Positions 1 through 4,762 of a stretch of DNA of 7,922 nt are shown here, in pieces. The position numbers and the translations under genes are program-made. Position 1 is the stretch's first letter; each line of letters begins with the position of its first letter. The notes beneath the pieces were generated by a model. That model did no database searches, was not told the origin of the DNA, and saw nothing but the letters and a program-made list of their open reading frames with translations. This stretch comes from Ignavibacteria bacterium UBA6688 (lineage in GTDB: Bacteria > Bacteroidota > Ignavibacteria > UBA10030), in contig DKJQ01000085.1 of NCBI GenBank assembly GCA_002454845.1, positions 2,265 to 10,186 of the forward strand. Reading direction: 5' to 3'.

Positions 1-62
1 TGTGAGTATAGAGAGATTTGGCACAACGCACAAGGCGGGGAAGGAAATTCCTTCGGTATTCT

Positions 63-74
63 CACGGGCCCGTG
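63..74. promoter_or_regulatory. 12-bp perfect palindrome upstream of the peptidase gene
   Basis: The sequence CACGGGCCCGTG is a perfect self-complementary 12-mer about 145 bases before the peptidase start. It could be an operator half-site pair or part of the end of an upstream gene. The first 110 to 130 bases are open in more than one plus-strand frame, so a cut-off upstream coding end cannot be excluded or proved. Otherwise nothing recognisable lies in 1-219 apart from the weak promoter candidate and the ribosome binding site. Confidence 0.2.
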
Positions 75-125
75 GATCGGAACGAACGGATCACCTGCCA
101 TCGTGATATTTTTTTCTTTTCATTC

Positions 126-154
126 TTGAAACGACGACCTTTTTATCATACTTT
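126..154 (+). promoter_or_regulatory. Candidate promoter for the M28 peptidase gene
   Basis: TTGAAA at 126-131 is followed after 17 bases by TACTTT at 149-154; CATACT at 147-152 (15-base spacing) is an alternative -10. Either would give a leader of roughly 60 bases before the AUG at 220. The surrounding T-rich stretch (109-157) is typical of promoter DNA. The match to the sigma-70 consensus is only moderate, so this is a candidate only. Confidence 0.25.
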
Positions 155-219
155 TTCCTACACCCTTCAACGAATCGGCTGCCCGCGGAACTGCAGAACA
201 TCCAACTTTAGGAGGCATT

Positions 220-1797
220 ATGAAACACCGCTCCATCTTCATGGTTATATGCTTTCTTTTCACCGTTTCCGTTATACCGGCTTTCGGCCAGACCCTTCCC
301 TCCGACGATCCTGTTCTCAGGAACTTTTGGAGCGAGGCCATGGACTCCTCACGCCTGGAGTCGCTCGCCCATGAGCTGTTGGATGTCATCGGTCCCCGGC
401 TTGTCGGTACACCCCAAATGCAGAAGGCGCACAACTGGGCGGTTGCGACATACAAACGCTGGGGGATCGAGGCGAAAAACGAAGAATATGGGAAATGGCG
501 TGGCTGGGAGCGCGGCATTACACACGTCGACCTGCTGGAACCACGCGTGCGAACGTTAGAGGGAACGATGCTTGCGTGGAGTCCCGGCACAAAAAAGGGG
601 GGCGTGACGGCCGGTGTGGTTATCCTCCCCGATCTTGCGGACTCCGCCGCGTATCAGAGGTGGTTCCCGAGTGTGAAGGGAAAGTTTGTACTGGTTTCTC
701 AACCTCAGGCCTCCGGGCGGCCCGAGAAGAATTGGGAGGAATTCGGGGTCAAGGCCTCCGCAGACAGCATGAAATCACTTCGCCAGCAGATCTCGTCGGA
801 GTGGAATGAACGGATCCGAAAAACAGGGTACCGGGCCGACACGCTTCGTCTCGCCCTTGAGAAAGCCGGTGCCGCCGGGATCCTCACATGCACCTGGACC
901 GGCGGTTGGGGTGTGACAAGAATTTTCGGAACGATCACCGAGAAGATCCCCACGCTCGATCTGAGCATGGAGGATTACAACCTGGTTTTCCGACTTGCAG
1001 AGCGAGGCAACAATCCGGTGATTCGAGTGGTGGCGGAATCGAGATTCCTCGGCCCCATGCCGGCCATGAACACCATCGGCATGATCAAAGGAACCGAAAA
1101 GCCGGACGAGTACGTGTTTCTTTCGGCACATTTTGATTCCTGGGACGGCGCCTCCGGAGCGACCGACAATGGAACGGGATCGATCCTTATGATGGAGACC
1201 ATGAGACTCCTGAAAAAATATTATCCGAATCCCAAACGGACCATTGTGGTCGGCCACTGGGGGAGTGAGGAACAGGGATTGAACGGATCGAGGGCGTTTG
1301 TGAAAGACCATCCGGAAATCGTCGAGAAGCTCCAGGCAGCATTCAACCAGGATAACGGGACGGGGCGCGTGGTCAATTTGTCCGCGCAAGGTTTCCTCCG
1401 CGGCGGTGAGTTTCTTTCCCGTTGGCTCTCCAGTGTCCCTACCGAAGTCACCGAGCATATCAAGCTATCCGTCCCCGGGATGCCATCGGGGGGCGGCAGT
1501 GACCACGCTTCGTTCGTGACCGCAGGCGCACCGGGATTCGGACTGGGCTCGCTCAACTGGGATTACTTCAGCTACACGTGGCATACGACGCGGGATACCT
1601 ATGACAAATTGGTGTTCGACGATCTGAAGAACAACGTCATCCTGGCAGCGTCTCTTGCCTACCTTGCATCCGAAGACCCGGAGTTCGTTCCCCGCGACAG
1701 GCGAGTCATGCCTGTGAACAGCCCGACAGGACAACCGACGGAATGGCCGCCGTTGCGGGAACCGCAGAGGGCAGGCGGCCTGCCTCCCCGGCCGTAG
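220..1797 (+). CDS. Secreted M28-family zinc metallopeptidase (carboxypeptidase Q / aminopeptidase-like)
   Basis: A complete 525-residue exported peptidase expected to use two co-catalytic zinc ions to remove amino acids or dipeptides from peptides outside the cytoplasm. Residues 1-24 form a classical signal peptide: basic N-end, hydrophobic core, probable cleavage after AFG or AFGQ. Residues about 110-270 fit the inserted PA-like region common in larger M28 enzymes. The catalytic domain follows with all expected residues: H304 and D306 in HFDSWD, the bridging D316 in ATDNGTG, E350 (general base) and E351 (zinc ligand) in GSEEQG, D378 in NQDNGTG, and H455 in WHTTRDTYD. GGGSDHASF (424-432) is the usual late conserved loop. 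The start is fixed by AGGAGG at 210-215 and the signal peptide. The C-terminal tail is proline-rich, as in many large M28 proteins. Exact substrate cannot be told from sequence. The gene appears monocistronic, since the desaturase has its own promoter. Confidence 0.93.
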   Translation: MKHRSIFMVICFLFTVSVIPAFGQTLPSDDPVLRNFWSEAMDSSRLESLAHELLDVIGPRLVGTPQMQKAHNWAVATYKRWGIEAKNEEYGKWRGWERGITHVDLLEPRVRTLEGTMLAWSPGTKKGGVTAGVVILPDLADSAAYQRWFPSVKGKFVLVSQPQASGRPEKNWEEFGVKASADSMKSLRQQISSEWNERIRKTGYRADTLRLALEKAGAAGILTCTWTGGWGVTRIFGTITEKIPTLDLSMEDYNLVFRLAERGNNPVIRVVAESRFLGPMPAMNTIGMIKGTEKPDEYVFLSAHFDSWDGASGATDNGTGSILMMETMRLLKKYYPNPKRTIVVGHWGSEEQGLNGSRAFVKDHPEIVEKLQAAFNQDNGTGRVVNLSAQGFLRGGEFLSRWLSSVPTEVTEHIKLSVPGMPSGGGSDHASFVTAGAPGFGLGSLNWDYFSYTWHTTRDTYDKLVFDDLKNNVILAASLAYLASEDPEFVPRDRRVMPVNSPTGQPTEWPPLREPQRAGGLPPRP

Positions 1798-1838
1798 AGC
1801 CCCCGTTCGAAAGGGTGATTGTAATTTGGGAAAAAGGG

Positions 1839-1872
1839 CCCCGGCCATTTTCTGAGTTGAATTTGGCCGGGG
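1839..1872. promoter_or_regulatory. 9-bp perfect inverted repeat overlapping the desaturase promoter
   Basis: CCCCGGCCA (1839-1847) and TGGCCGGGG (1864-1872) are perfect complements separated by 16 bases. The right arm lies inside the spacer of the predicted desaturase promoter and the -35 box lies in the loop, so a protein bound to both arms would block RNA polymerase. As RNA it could also form a hairpin ending the peptidase transcript, but there is no U-run on the plus side. A T-run (CCCTTTTTCCC) follows on the minus side, where no gene needs a terminator. Confidence 0.45.
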
Positions 1873-1885
1873 ATGTATGTACTAT
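1857..1885 (+). promoter_or_regulatory. Sigma-70-type promoter of the acyl-ACP desaturase gene
   Basis: TTGAAT at 1857-1862 and TACTAT at 1880-1885 are separated by exactly 17 bases, each matching four of six consensus positions. Transcription would start near 1892, about 44 bases before the chosen AUG at 1936. This supports a transcript separate from the peptidase gene. Confidence 0.5.
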
Positions 1886-1900
1886 TCCTTCATGCAACAT

Positions 1901-1916
1901 CCACACGCCCGTGTGG
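1901..1916. promoter_or_regulatory. Inverted repeat in the desaturase 5' leader (candidate operator)
   Basis: CCACACG (1901-1907) and CGTGTGG (1910-1916) are perfect 7-base complements around a CC centre. The site sits just after the predicted transcription start and just before the ribosome binding site, the usual place for a repressor operator. Only 2 bases separate the arms, so an RNA hairpin would lose its innermost pairs, which favours a DNA site. The regulator is unknown. Confidence 0.4.
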
Positions 1917-1935
1917 ACACCACAAGGATGAAGGG

Positions 1936-2934
1936 ATGGCAACAGTGACACTCCCCATGCACAGAGGACAGACTCCGGACTCTTCGCTTGCCGCGAAGTA
2001 CGAGGTTCTTGCCGACTTTGAACCGGTCGTCAAGGACCTGATGGAAAAACACGAGTCGAAGCGGGAACTCTGGTTCCCCTCCGATATTCTCCCTGCCGAC
2101 GAAGGAACGGTAAACGAAAAGGAGCTGAAAGAGTTACGTGACCGCGCGCGCGGGATCCCGGACAGCGTCCGGGTCGCCCTCGCGTTGAACATCGTCACGG
2201 AGGAGGGGCTCCCCCACTTTCACCGGCTGATCGCGGAAAACCTCGGAAGCAGGAACTTCTGGAACCGGTGGAATAATTTATGGACAGCCGAGGAGGACCG
2301 GCATGGGAATATTCTGCGGGACTACGTCCGGGACACCCGCCTGTTGAACTTCAAAGAACTGGAACGAATCCAGTTCAACTATATCCGCTCAGGGTTCAAC
2401 CCGCAGTGGACCGGGGATCCTTACAAGATCTTCGTCTATACCACCTGCCAGGAGAAGGCAACCCAGATCTCGCACGTCAATACCGGCAAGGTCGCTGCCG
2501 AACAGGAACCGCTCCTGAACTTCATCACTCAGAAAGTCTCCCAGGATGAAGCCCGTCATTATGCGTTCTATATGAATGTCTTCAAGGAAATCCTCGAGCG
2601 GGATCCCAACCAGGCGCTTGTTGCCGCCGCGGCCATCCTGCCGAGCATCGATATGCCGGGAATTTCAATTGCCAACTTCAACGAGTACGCGGACGTCGTC
2701 CGGCGTTCCGGCATCTACGGCCCGCGCGATTACAAACGGATCATCGAGGCGCTCTTCCAAACATGGAGGATCGAGATGCTCACCTCCCTGAACGAATTGG
2801 GCCGGAAAGCGCAGGAGAAAATTCTGGCAATTCCTCAGAGGCTCGAGAAGGTCGCGGAATACGTTGAATCGAAGAGTACGGCGAAAAGCTTCCGGTTTGA
2901 GGTGGTGTTTGGGAGGGTTTTGGAAATGGCTTAA
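1936..2934 (+). CDS. Soluble (ferredoxin-type) acyl-ACP desaturase
   Basis: A 332-residue cytoplasmic diiron enzyme of the stearoyl-ACP desaturase family (FA_desaturase_2), which uses O2 and reduced ferredoxin to put a cis double bond into acyl chains carried on acyl carrier protein. Compared with the castor enzyme, all six iron ligands are visible: E89 in TEEGLPHF, E120 and H123 in WTAEEDRHG, E173 in CQEKATQISH, and E205 and H208 in DEARH. The helical four-helix-bundle pattern and the YGPRDY / W-x-I-E segment (about 261-280) also match the family. The AUG at 1936 is chosen because AAGGA (1924-1928) lies 7 bases upstream and the protein then begins with a normal desaturase N-end; the in-frame AUG at 1873 lies upstream of the predicted transcription start. 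There is no signal or plastid-type transit peptide. Chain-length and double-bond position cannot be read from the sequence. It likely adjusts membrane fluidity. Confidence 0.93.
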   Translation: MATVTLPMHRGQTPDSSLAAKYEVLADFEPVVKDLMEKHESKRELWFPSDILPADEGTVNEKELKELRDRARGIPDSVRVALALNIVTEEGLPHFHRLIAENLGSRNFWNRWNNLWTAEEDRHGNILRDYVRDTRLLNFKELERIQFNYIRSGFNPQWTGDPYKIFVYTTCQEKATQISHVNTGKVAAEQEPLLNFITQKVSQDEARHYAFYMNVFKEILERDPNQALVAAAAILPSIDMPGISIANFNEYADVVRRSGIYGPRDYKRIIEALFQTWRIEMLTSLNELGRKAQEKILAIPQRLEKVAEYVESKSTAKSFRFEVVFGRVLEMA

Positions 2935-3054
2935 CAATTAAAAATTAAAAATGAAAAATTAAAAATGAGGATTAAAAATGAAAATCAAGAAAAGTAAAAT
3001 GAGAAGGGGCCTCTTCTTACATTTTTAATTTTTAATTTTTCATTTATCATTGTC
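2935..3054. repeat. AT-rich intergenic inverted-repeat element after the desaturase gene
   Basis: Directly after the desaturase stop, the left arm (2935-2967) is built of repeated AATTAAAAATG-type units. The right arm (3020-3054) is its reverse complement with a few differences and ends in ATTGTC, matching the inverse of the CAATT start of the left arm. Between them lies a G+C-rich core, 3002-3017. The arms carry tandem copies of a unit of about 8 to 15 bases. It has no coding capacity. The form is that of a small non-autonomous dispersed repeat (MITE-like) or a long hairpin; a genome-wide copy count would decide. Confidence 0.6.
3002..3017 (+). terminator. Possible terminator core within the AT-rich repeat
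   Basis: AGAAGGGG and CCTCTTCT are complementary apart from one G-T pair, and the following plus-strand DNA (3020-3044) is very T-rich. About 70 bases after the desaturase stop, this could end its transcript. The arms have no loop, so the innermost pairs could not form. It is a weak call. Confidence 0.3.
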
Positions 3055-3112
3055 TTCCTTTCCTACCTCGCTGGATAGGATTAAAGGAACTGCTCAAAGA
3101 ACAAACCAGACA

Positions 3113-3125
3113 CCCACTCTGTGGG
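3113..3125 (-). terminator. Small hairpin downstream of the tRNA-Val region
   Basis: CCCAC and GTGGG (3113-3117 and 3121-3125) pair around a 3-base loop. On the minus strand it is followed by a T-rich stretch (TGTCTGGTTTGTTCTTTG). It lies about 118 bases beyond the tRNA 3' end and could stop the tRNA transcript. The stem is short, so confidence is low. Confidence 0.25.
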
Positions 3126-3227
3126 CGCTGCTGGGATCCCCCCGCCCGCTTGACTGCGCCCACCCGAACGACTGATCGTTCAGTCGGGCGGGTCAGGCGG
3201 TCGGGCAGGGAACCAGCGACCTTACGC
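3121..3227 (-). pseudogene. Broken second copy of the 3' half of tRNA-Val, split by an insertion
   Basis: Two blocks of 18 bases, 3121-3138 and 3210-3227, are identical to 3242-3259 and 3260-3277 of the intact tRNA-Val region (the first block includes one base beyond the tRNA 3' end). Joined, they rebuild 36 bases covering the 3' strand of the anticodon stem, the variable loop, the T-arm and the acceptor 3' strand. A 71-base foreign stretch (3139-3209) separates them inside the T-loop. CCACTCT before both copies (3114-3120, 3230-3236) shows the duplicated unit also included flanking DNA. The 5' half of the tRNA is absent, so this cannot be a working tRNA. It is most simply the remainder of a tandem tRNA-Val copy, or a duplicate left by an integration event at the tRNA 3' end. 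Confidence 0.75.
3139..3209. repeat. 71-base GC-rich imperfect palindrome inserted in the tRNA half-copy
   Basis: This block interrupts an otherwise intact 36-base copy of tRNA-Val sequence, so its borders are set exactly by that copy. The ends are near-inverted: CCCCGCCCG at 3140-3148 against CGGGCAGGG at 3202-3210, 8 of 9 complementary. The centre is a strong stem: CCCG, AA, CGACTGA, loop TCGT, TCAGTCG, GG, CGGG (3163-3192). GCGCCCAC at 3156-3163 also complements GTGGGCGC at 3121-3128 of the tRNA copy. No clear target-site duplication is visible. There is no ORF. It looks like a REP- or MITE-like palindromic mobile unit. Confidence 0.6.
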
Positions 3228-3242
3228 TTCCACTCTTATCCG

Positions 3243-3317
3243 TGGGCGCTGCTGGGATCGAACCAGCGACCTTACGCGTGTGAGGCGTACGCTCTGAACC
3301 AGCTGAGCTAAGCGCCC
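3243..3317 (-). tRNA. tRNA-Val (anticodon CAC)
   Basis: Read on the minus strand the 75 bases fold as a full cloverleaf: acceptor stem GGGCGCT with AGCGCCC, D-arm GCTC/GAGC around AGCTGGTTCA, anticodon stem TACGC/GCGTA with loop CTCACAC, a 5-base variable loop AGGTC, and T-arm GCTGG/CCAGC with loop TTCGATC. Loop positions 34-36 are CAC, which reads the valine codon GUG. The discriminator base is A at 3243. CCA is not encoded (CG follows), so it must be added after transcription. A good promoter lies just upstream and a broken half-copy just downstream. Confidence 0.97.
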
Positions 3318-3329
3318 GAAAACGTGCTT

Positions 3330-3358
3330 AATGTACCCAAACTGAACCCGAAAGTCAA
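3330..3358 (-). promoter_or_regulatory. Promoter of the tRNA-Val gene
   Basis: On the minus strand TTGACT (3353-3358) and TACATT (3330-3335) are separated by exactly 17 bases. The -10 ends 12 bases before the first base of the tRNA, so only a very short leader needs trimming by RNase P. This is the best sigma-70-type match in the window. Confidence 0.7.
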
Positions 3359-3401
3359 GAACGGGATTCGGGAGTGGTGTCTCATTTTCGGAGAAAAGGC
3401 A

Positions 3402-3462
3402 TTACACAGTGAGGCACGGAGCTCCACTGAGAACAGCTTTTCTCCGTGGAACTCTGTGAAAT
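3402..3462. repeat. Imperfect inverted repeat of dispersed-repeat type
   Basis: CACAGTGAGGCACGGAG on the left and the reverse of CTCCGTGGAACTCTGTG on the right share CACAG and CACGGAG at their ends (12 of 17 bases). A second similar unit, CTCCACTGAG, lies inside the left part. Such alternating CTCTGTG / CTCCGTG wording is common in short dispersed intergenic repeats of environmental bacteria. No ORF with family resemblance covers it. Confidence 0.4.
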
Positions 3463-3516
3463 TCCCCCGCCATGGAAACTGACACTACCGATTCGGAAGC
3501 AATGTTGGATCCCCGG

Positions 3517-3662
3517 GAAAGTATTCTTTACCTCGACAGCCACTTTCTCACTTTCGATCCCGGCTACCTTTTTTCTGCGGCAAATCGTACTCCCGCGCCC
3601 ATCCAGACATCGCGAACAATTCCATCGCGCGTTTCTTTCCGACGCATGCAATAAGATCCGAC
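3517..3662 (-). pseudogene. Degenerate fragment of the uvrC 3' end (helix-hairpin-helix region)
   Basis: The minus strand here encodes broken pieces of the last 50 or so residues of UvrC in three reading frames. Beginning near 3660 one frame gives SDLIACVGKKRAMELF, matching LDLIKGVGKKRATELL of the intact gene; a second frame gives AGVRFAAEK, matching QGVKFATEE; a third gives VAGIESEKVAVEVKNTF, matching IAEIVGEKVAVKIKEYF. At the DNA level 3616-3657 is close to 4900-4945 (shared runs TCGCGCGTTTCTT and AATAAGATCC/GATAAGATCC), and AAAGTAYTCYTT starts the match at both left ends. At least two frameshifts and stop codons rule out function. Similarity fades beyond about 3662, so the remainder of the copy is missing or unrecognisable. 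It lies in the same orientation as the intact uvrC, with its 3' end 1.2 kb away. Confidence 0.8.
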
Positions 3663-3886
3663 CCTGGACTTGACATTGCAGGAGTTCATCTCCTCACAAT
3701 ATCATGAGATGCATGTGCCTCCCTACACATTCAACAGAGTTGTCATACCTGACAATGGCAGGGACTCGCAAGGAGATTCCCAGGTAATCAACGGACTCAT
3801 TTCCAAAATGTGCAAACATATTTTTTCGAAGAACGAATTTCTTTCAGTGTCATCTCATTTCGATCTTCCTGGCCGTGCAGTCATCG
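3663..3886. other. Intergenic stretch with no recognisable gene
   Basis: Beyond the uvrC relic I see no supported coding sequence on either strand. The one open stretch (plus, starting at 3670, 73 codons) has no ribosome binding site, no family motif and irregular composition. GGAGTTCATCTCC (3681-3693) is a small imperfect dyad. The DNA may be further decayed gene remains. Confidence 0.5.
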
Positions 3887-3887
3887 T

Positions 3888-3923
3888 TTGACATTTGACA
3901 ATGGAACTGATTACCTGTAACTT
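3888..3923 (+). promoter_or_regulatory. Candidate promoter upstream of the small exported protein, with a tandem TTTGACA
   Basis: TTTGACA occurs twice in direct succession (3887-3893 and 3894-3900). The second TTGACA is a perfect -35 box and is followed after 17 bases by TAACTT (3918-3923), a weak -10. If used, the leader before the AUG at 4156 would be about 225 bases and would contain the two hairpins listed below. Confidence 0.3.
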
Positions 3924-3976
3924 ATTTTAACAAAAAGTTCTGCCTTCGGATGGATGATTTGTTGGCGGTGATGGAG

Positions 3977-4012
3977 AAACCTCTGGATTCGCAGATGCGA
4001 GGACAGAGGTTT
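3977..4012 (+). promoter_or_regulatory. Hairpin with following T-rich tract in the leader (attenuator- or terminator-like)
   Basis: AAACCTCTG (3977-3985) and CAGAGGTTT (4004-4012) are perfect 9-base complements. An inner stem CGCA/TGCG (3990-3993 and 3996-3999) closes on a GA loop. TGTTGTTC follows directly, giving a T-rich tail of the kind seen at intrinsic terminators. It lies 144 bases before the exported-protein start, so it could act as an attenuator in the leader or end a transcript arriving from the left. Confidence 0.4.
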
Positions 4013-4106
4013 TGTTGTTCATGGGCGAAAAGGCGCACTGCGGAATAAAGATCCACCAGAACTCCTTTGAAAACATTCGAAAACATCGGGATGTAGAAAC
4101 TCACCA

Positions 4107-4132
4107 GCCCCGGCACGGATCCTCCTCGGGGC
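4107..4132 (+). promoter_or_regulatory. Leader hairpin close to the start of the exported-protein gene
   Basis: GCCCCG (4107-4112) pairs with CGGGGC (4127-4132) around a 14-base interval, with a possible extra G-U pair inside. It lies 13 bases before the AGGAG ribosome binding site (4146-4150). Just upstream, GAAAACATTC and GAAAACATCG form a direct 10-base tandem (4069-4088). It could affect translation or RNA stability; no known riboswitch class is recognised. Confidence 0.3.
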
Positions 4133-4155
4133 GACTTGTTTATCCAGGAGATAAA

Positions 4156-4713
4156 ATGAAACGCTTCATCGGTACCATCATACTCCTTTTCAGTATCATG
4201 ACATGTTGTGCAAGTCAAGATCTTGGTTTTTCCGGCAATCTCTACTTCGCTCTGCAGAATTGGACGAACGTGGGGGATGGTACCGATACGAAAATCGGCA
4301 TCGGGTTGGGCGGAACGATCGGCCTTAGACTCAGCCTTGACAGCAGTATGACCGTCGTTGTGGGTCCGCATTTTGCTTACAACGCATGGGGGGCAGACTA
4401 TTCCGAGAAGGCAAACAGCTATACGGAAAGCGTTACGCTGAATATGCAGGACGTCGGACTGGAACTCGCCCTGATCTGGGATGACATCGGCGTATTTATA
4501 GGTGCCGGCGAGTCCAAAATGGAACACTTTATGACATTGAAGGACGGCCAAAAGGTACCATACTATGGCCTCGATGGCAGGAGCGCGAACTACACGACCG
4601 CCGGACTTACATTCGCTATGCCTCCCTTCCTTCTCGGCATTGACGTGCATTCCTATGCTGATTTTGCGAAGGATGCGAGCCGCGTCGAGTTCCGGGTTGG
4701 AATTGGCATCTGA
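4156..4713 (+). CDS. Small exported protein, probably outer-membrane beta-barrel, function unknown
   Basis: I do not recognise the family. The 185-residue product begins with a signal peptide (KR, then a hydrophobic core to about residue 17). MTCCAS follows, so cleavage by signal peptidase I near residue 20 is likely; a lipoprotein site is possible but the T before the first Cys is not typical. The mature part lacks long hydrophobic helices and instead has alternating hydrophobic strands: GFSGNLYFALQNW, KIGIGLGGTIGLRLSL, MTVVVGPHFAYNAW, VGLELALIW, IGVFIGAG, TAGLTFAM, FLLGIDVHSYA, VEFRVGIGI. This pattern with glycine-rich turns fits a small barrel of about eight strands. The start at 4156 is chosen over 4012 because AGGAG (4146-4150) precedes it and the signal peptide begins there. 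It is convergent with uvrC, with a 49-base gap, and has no plus-strand partner, so it is probably transcribed alone. Barrel assignment is inference. Confidence 0.75.
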   Translation: MKRFIGTIILLFSIMTCCASQDLGFSGNLYFALQNWTNVGDGTDTKIGIGLGGTIGLRLSLDSSMTVVVGPHFAYNAWGADYSEKANSYTESVTLNMQDVGLELALIWDDIGVFIGAGESKMEHFMTLKDGQKVPYYGLDGRSANYTTAGLTFAMPPFLLGIDVHSYADFAKDASRVEFRVGIGI

Positions 4714-4738
4714 CTCCTTTTTCCTGTAAGAGCCTGAT

Positions 4739-4756
4739 GGTTCAAAAAAACGAACC
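4739..4756. terminator. Weak hairpin between the convergent exported-protein and uvrC genes
   Basis: GGTTC (4739-4743) and GAACC (4752-4756) pair around an 8-base loop that is seven A and one C on the plus strand (T-rich on the minus). It is the only dyad in the short convergent gap and could serve both transcripts. The stem is short and the T-run lies in the loop instead of after the stem, so the call is weak. Confidence 0.3.
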
Positions 4757-4762
4757 TAAACG

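Noticed and set aside
18..374. Plus-strand ORF of 118 codons at the left edge
   Set aside because: It overlaps the peptidase signal-peptide region in another frame, has no ribosome site and a low-complexity arginine-rich translation.
1873..1935. 21-residue N-terminal extension of the desaturase
   Set aside because: This AUG lies inside the predicted promoter spacer, upstream of the likely transcription start, and lacks a ribosome site; 1936 has AAGGA at a good distance.
2935..3054. CRISPR array in the AT-rich tandem repeats
   Set aside because: Units are short, contiguous and variable, with no regular unique spacers, and no cas gene is present.
3121..3277. Two functional tRNA genes or an intron-containing tRNA
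   Set aside because: The second copy lacks the entire 5' half and the insertion lies in the T-loop, not at an anticodon-loop intron position; the intact gene is uninterrupted.
3382..3651. Minus-strand 89-codon ORF as a genuine small gene
   Set aside because: Only its middle resembles anything (VAGIESEKVAVEVKNTF, the end of UvrC), and neighbouring parts of the same similarity lie in other frames; it is part of the uvrC relic.
3922..4650. Minus-strand ORF of 242 codons opposite the exported-protein gene
   Set aside because: It overlaps a plus-strand gene with signal peptide, ribosome site and ordered strand pattern; the minus translation has no recognisable features.
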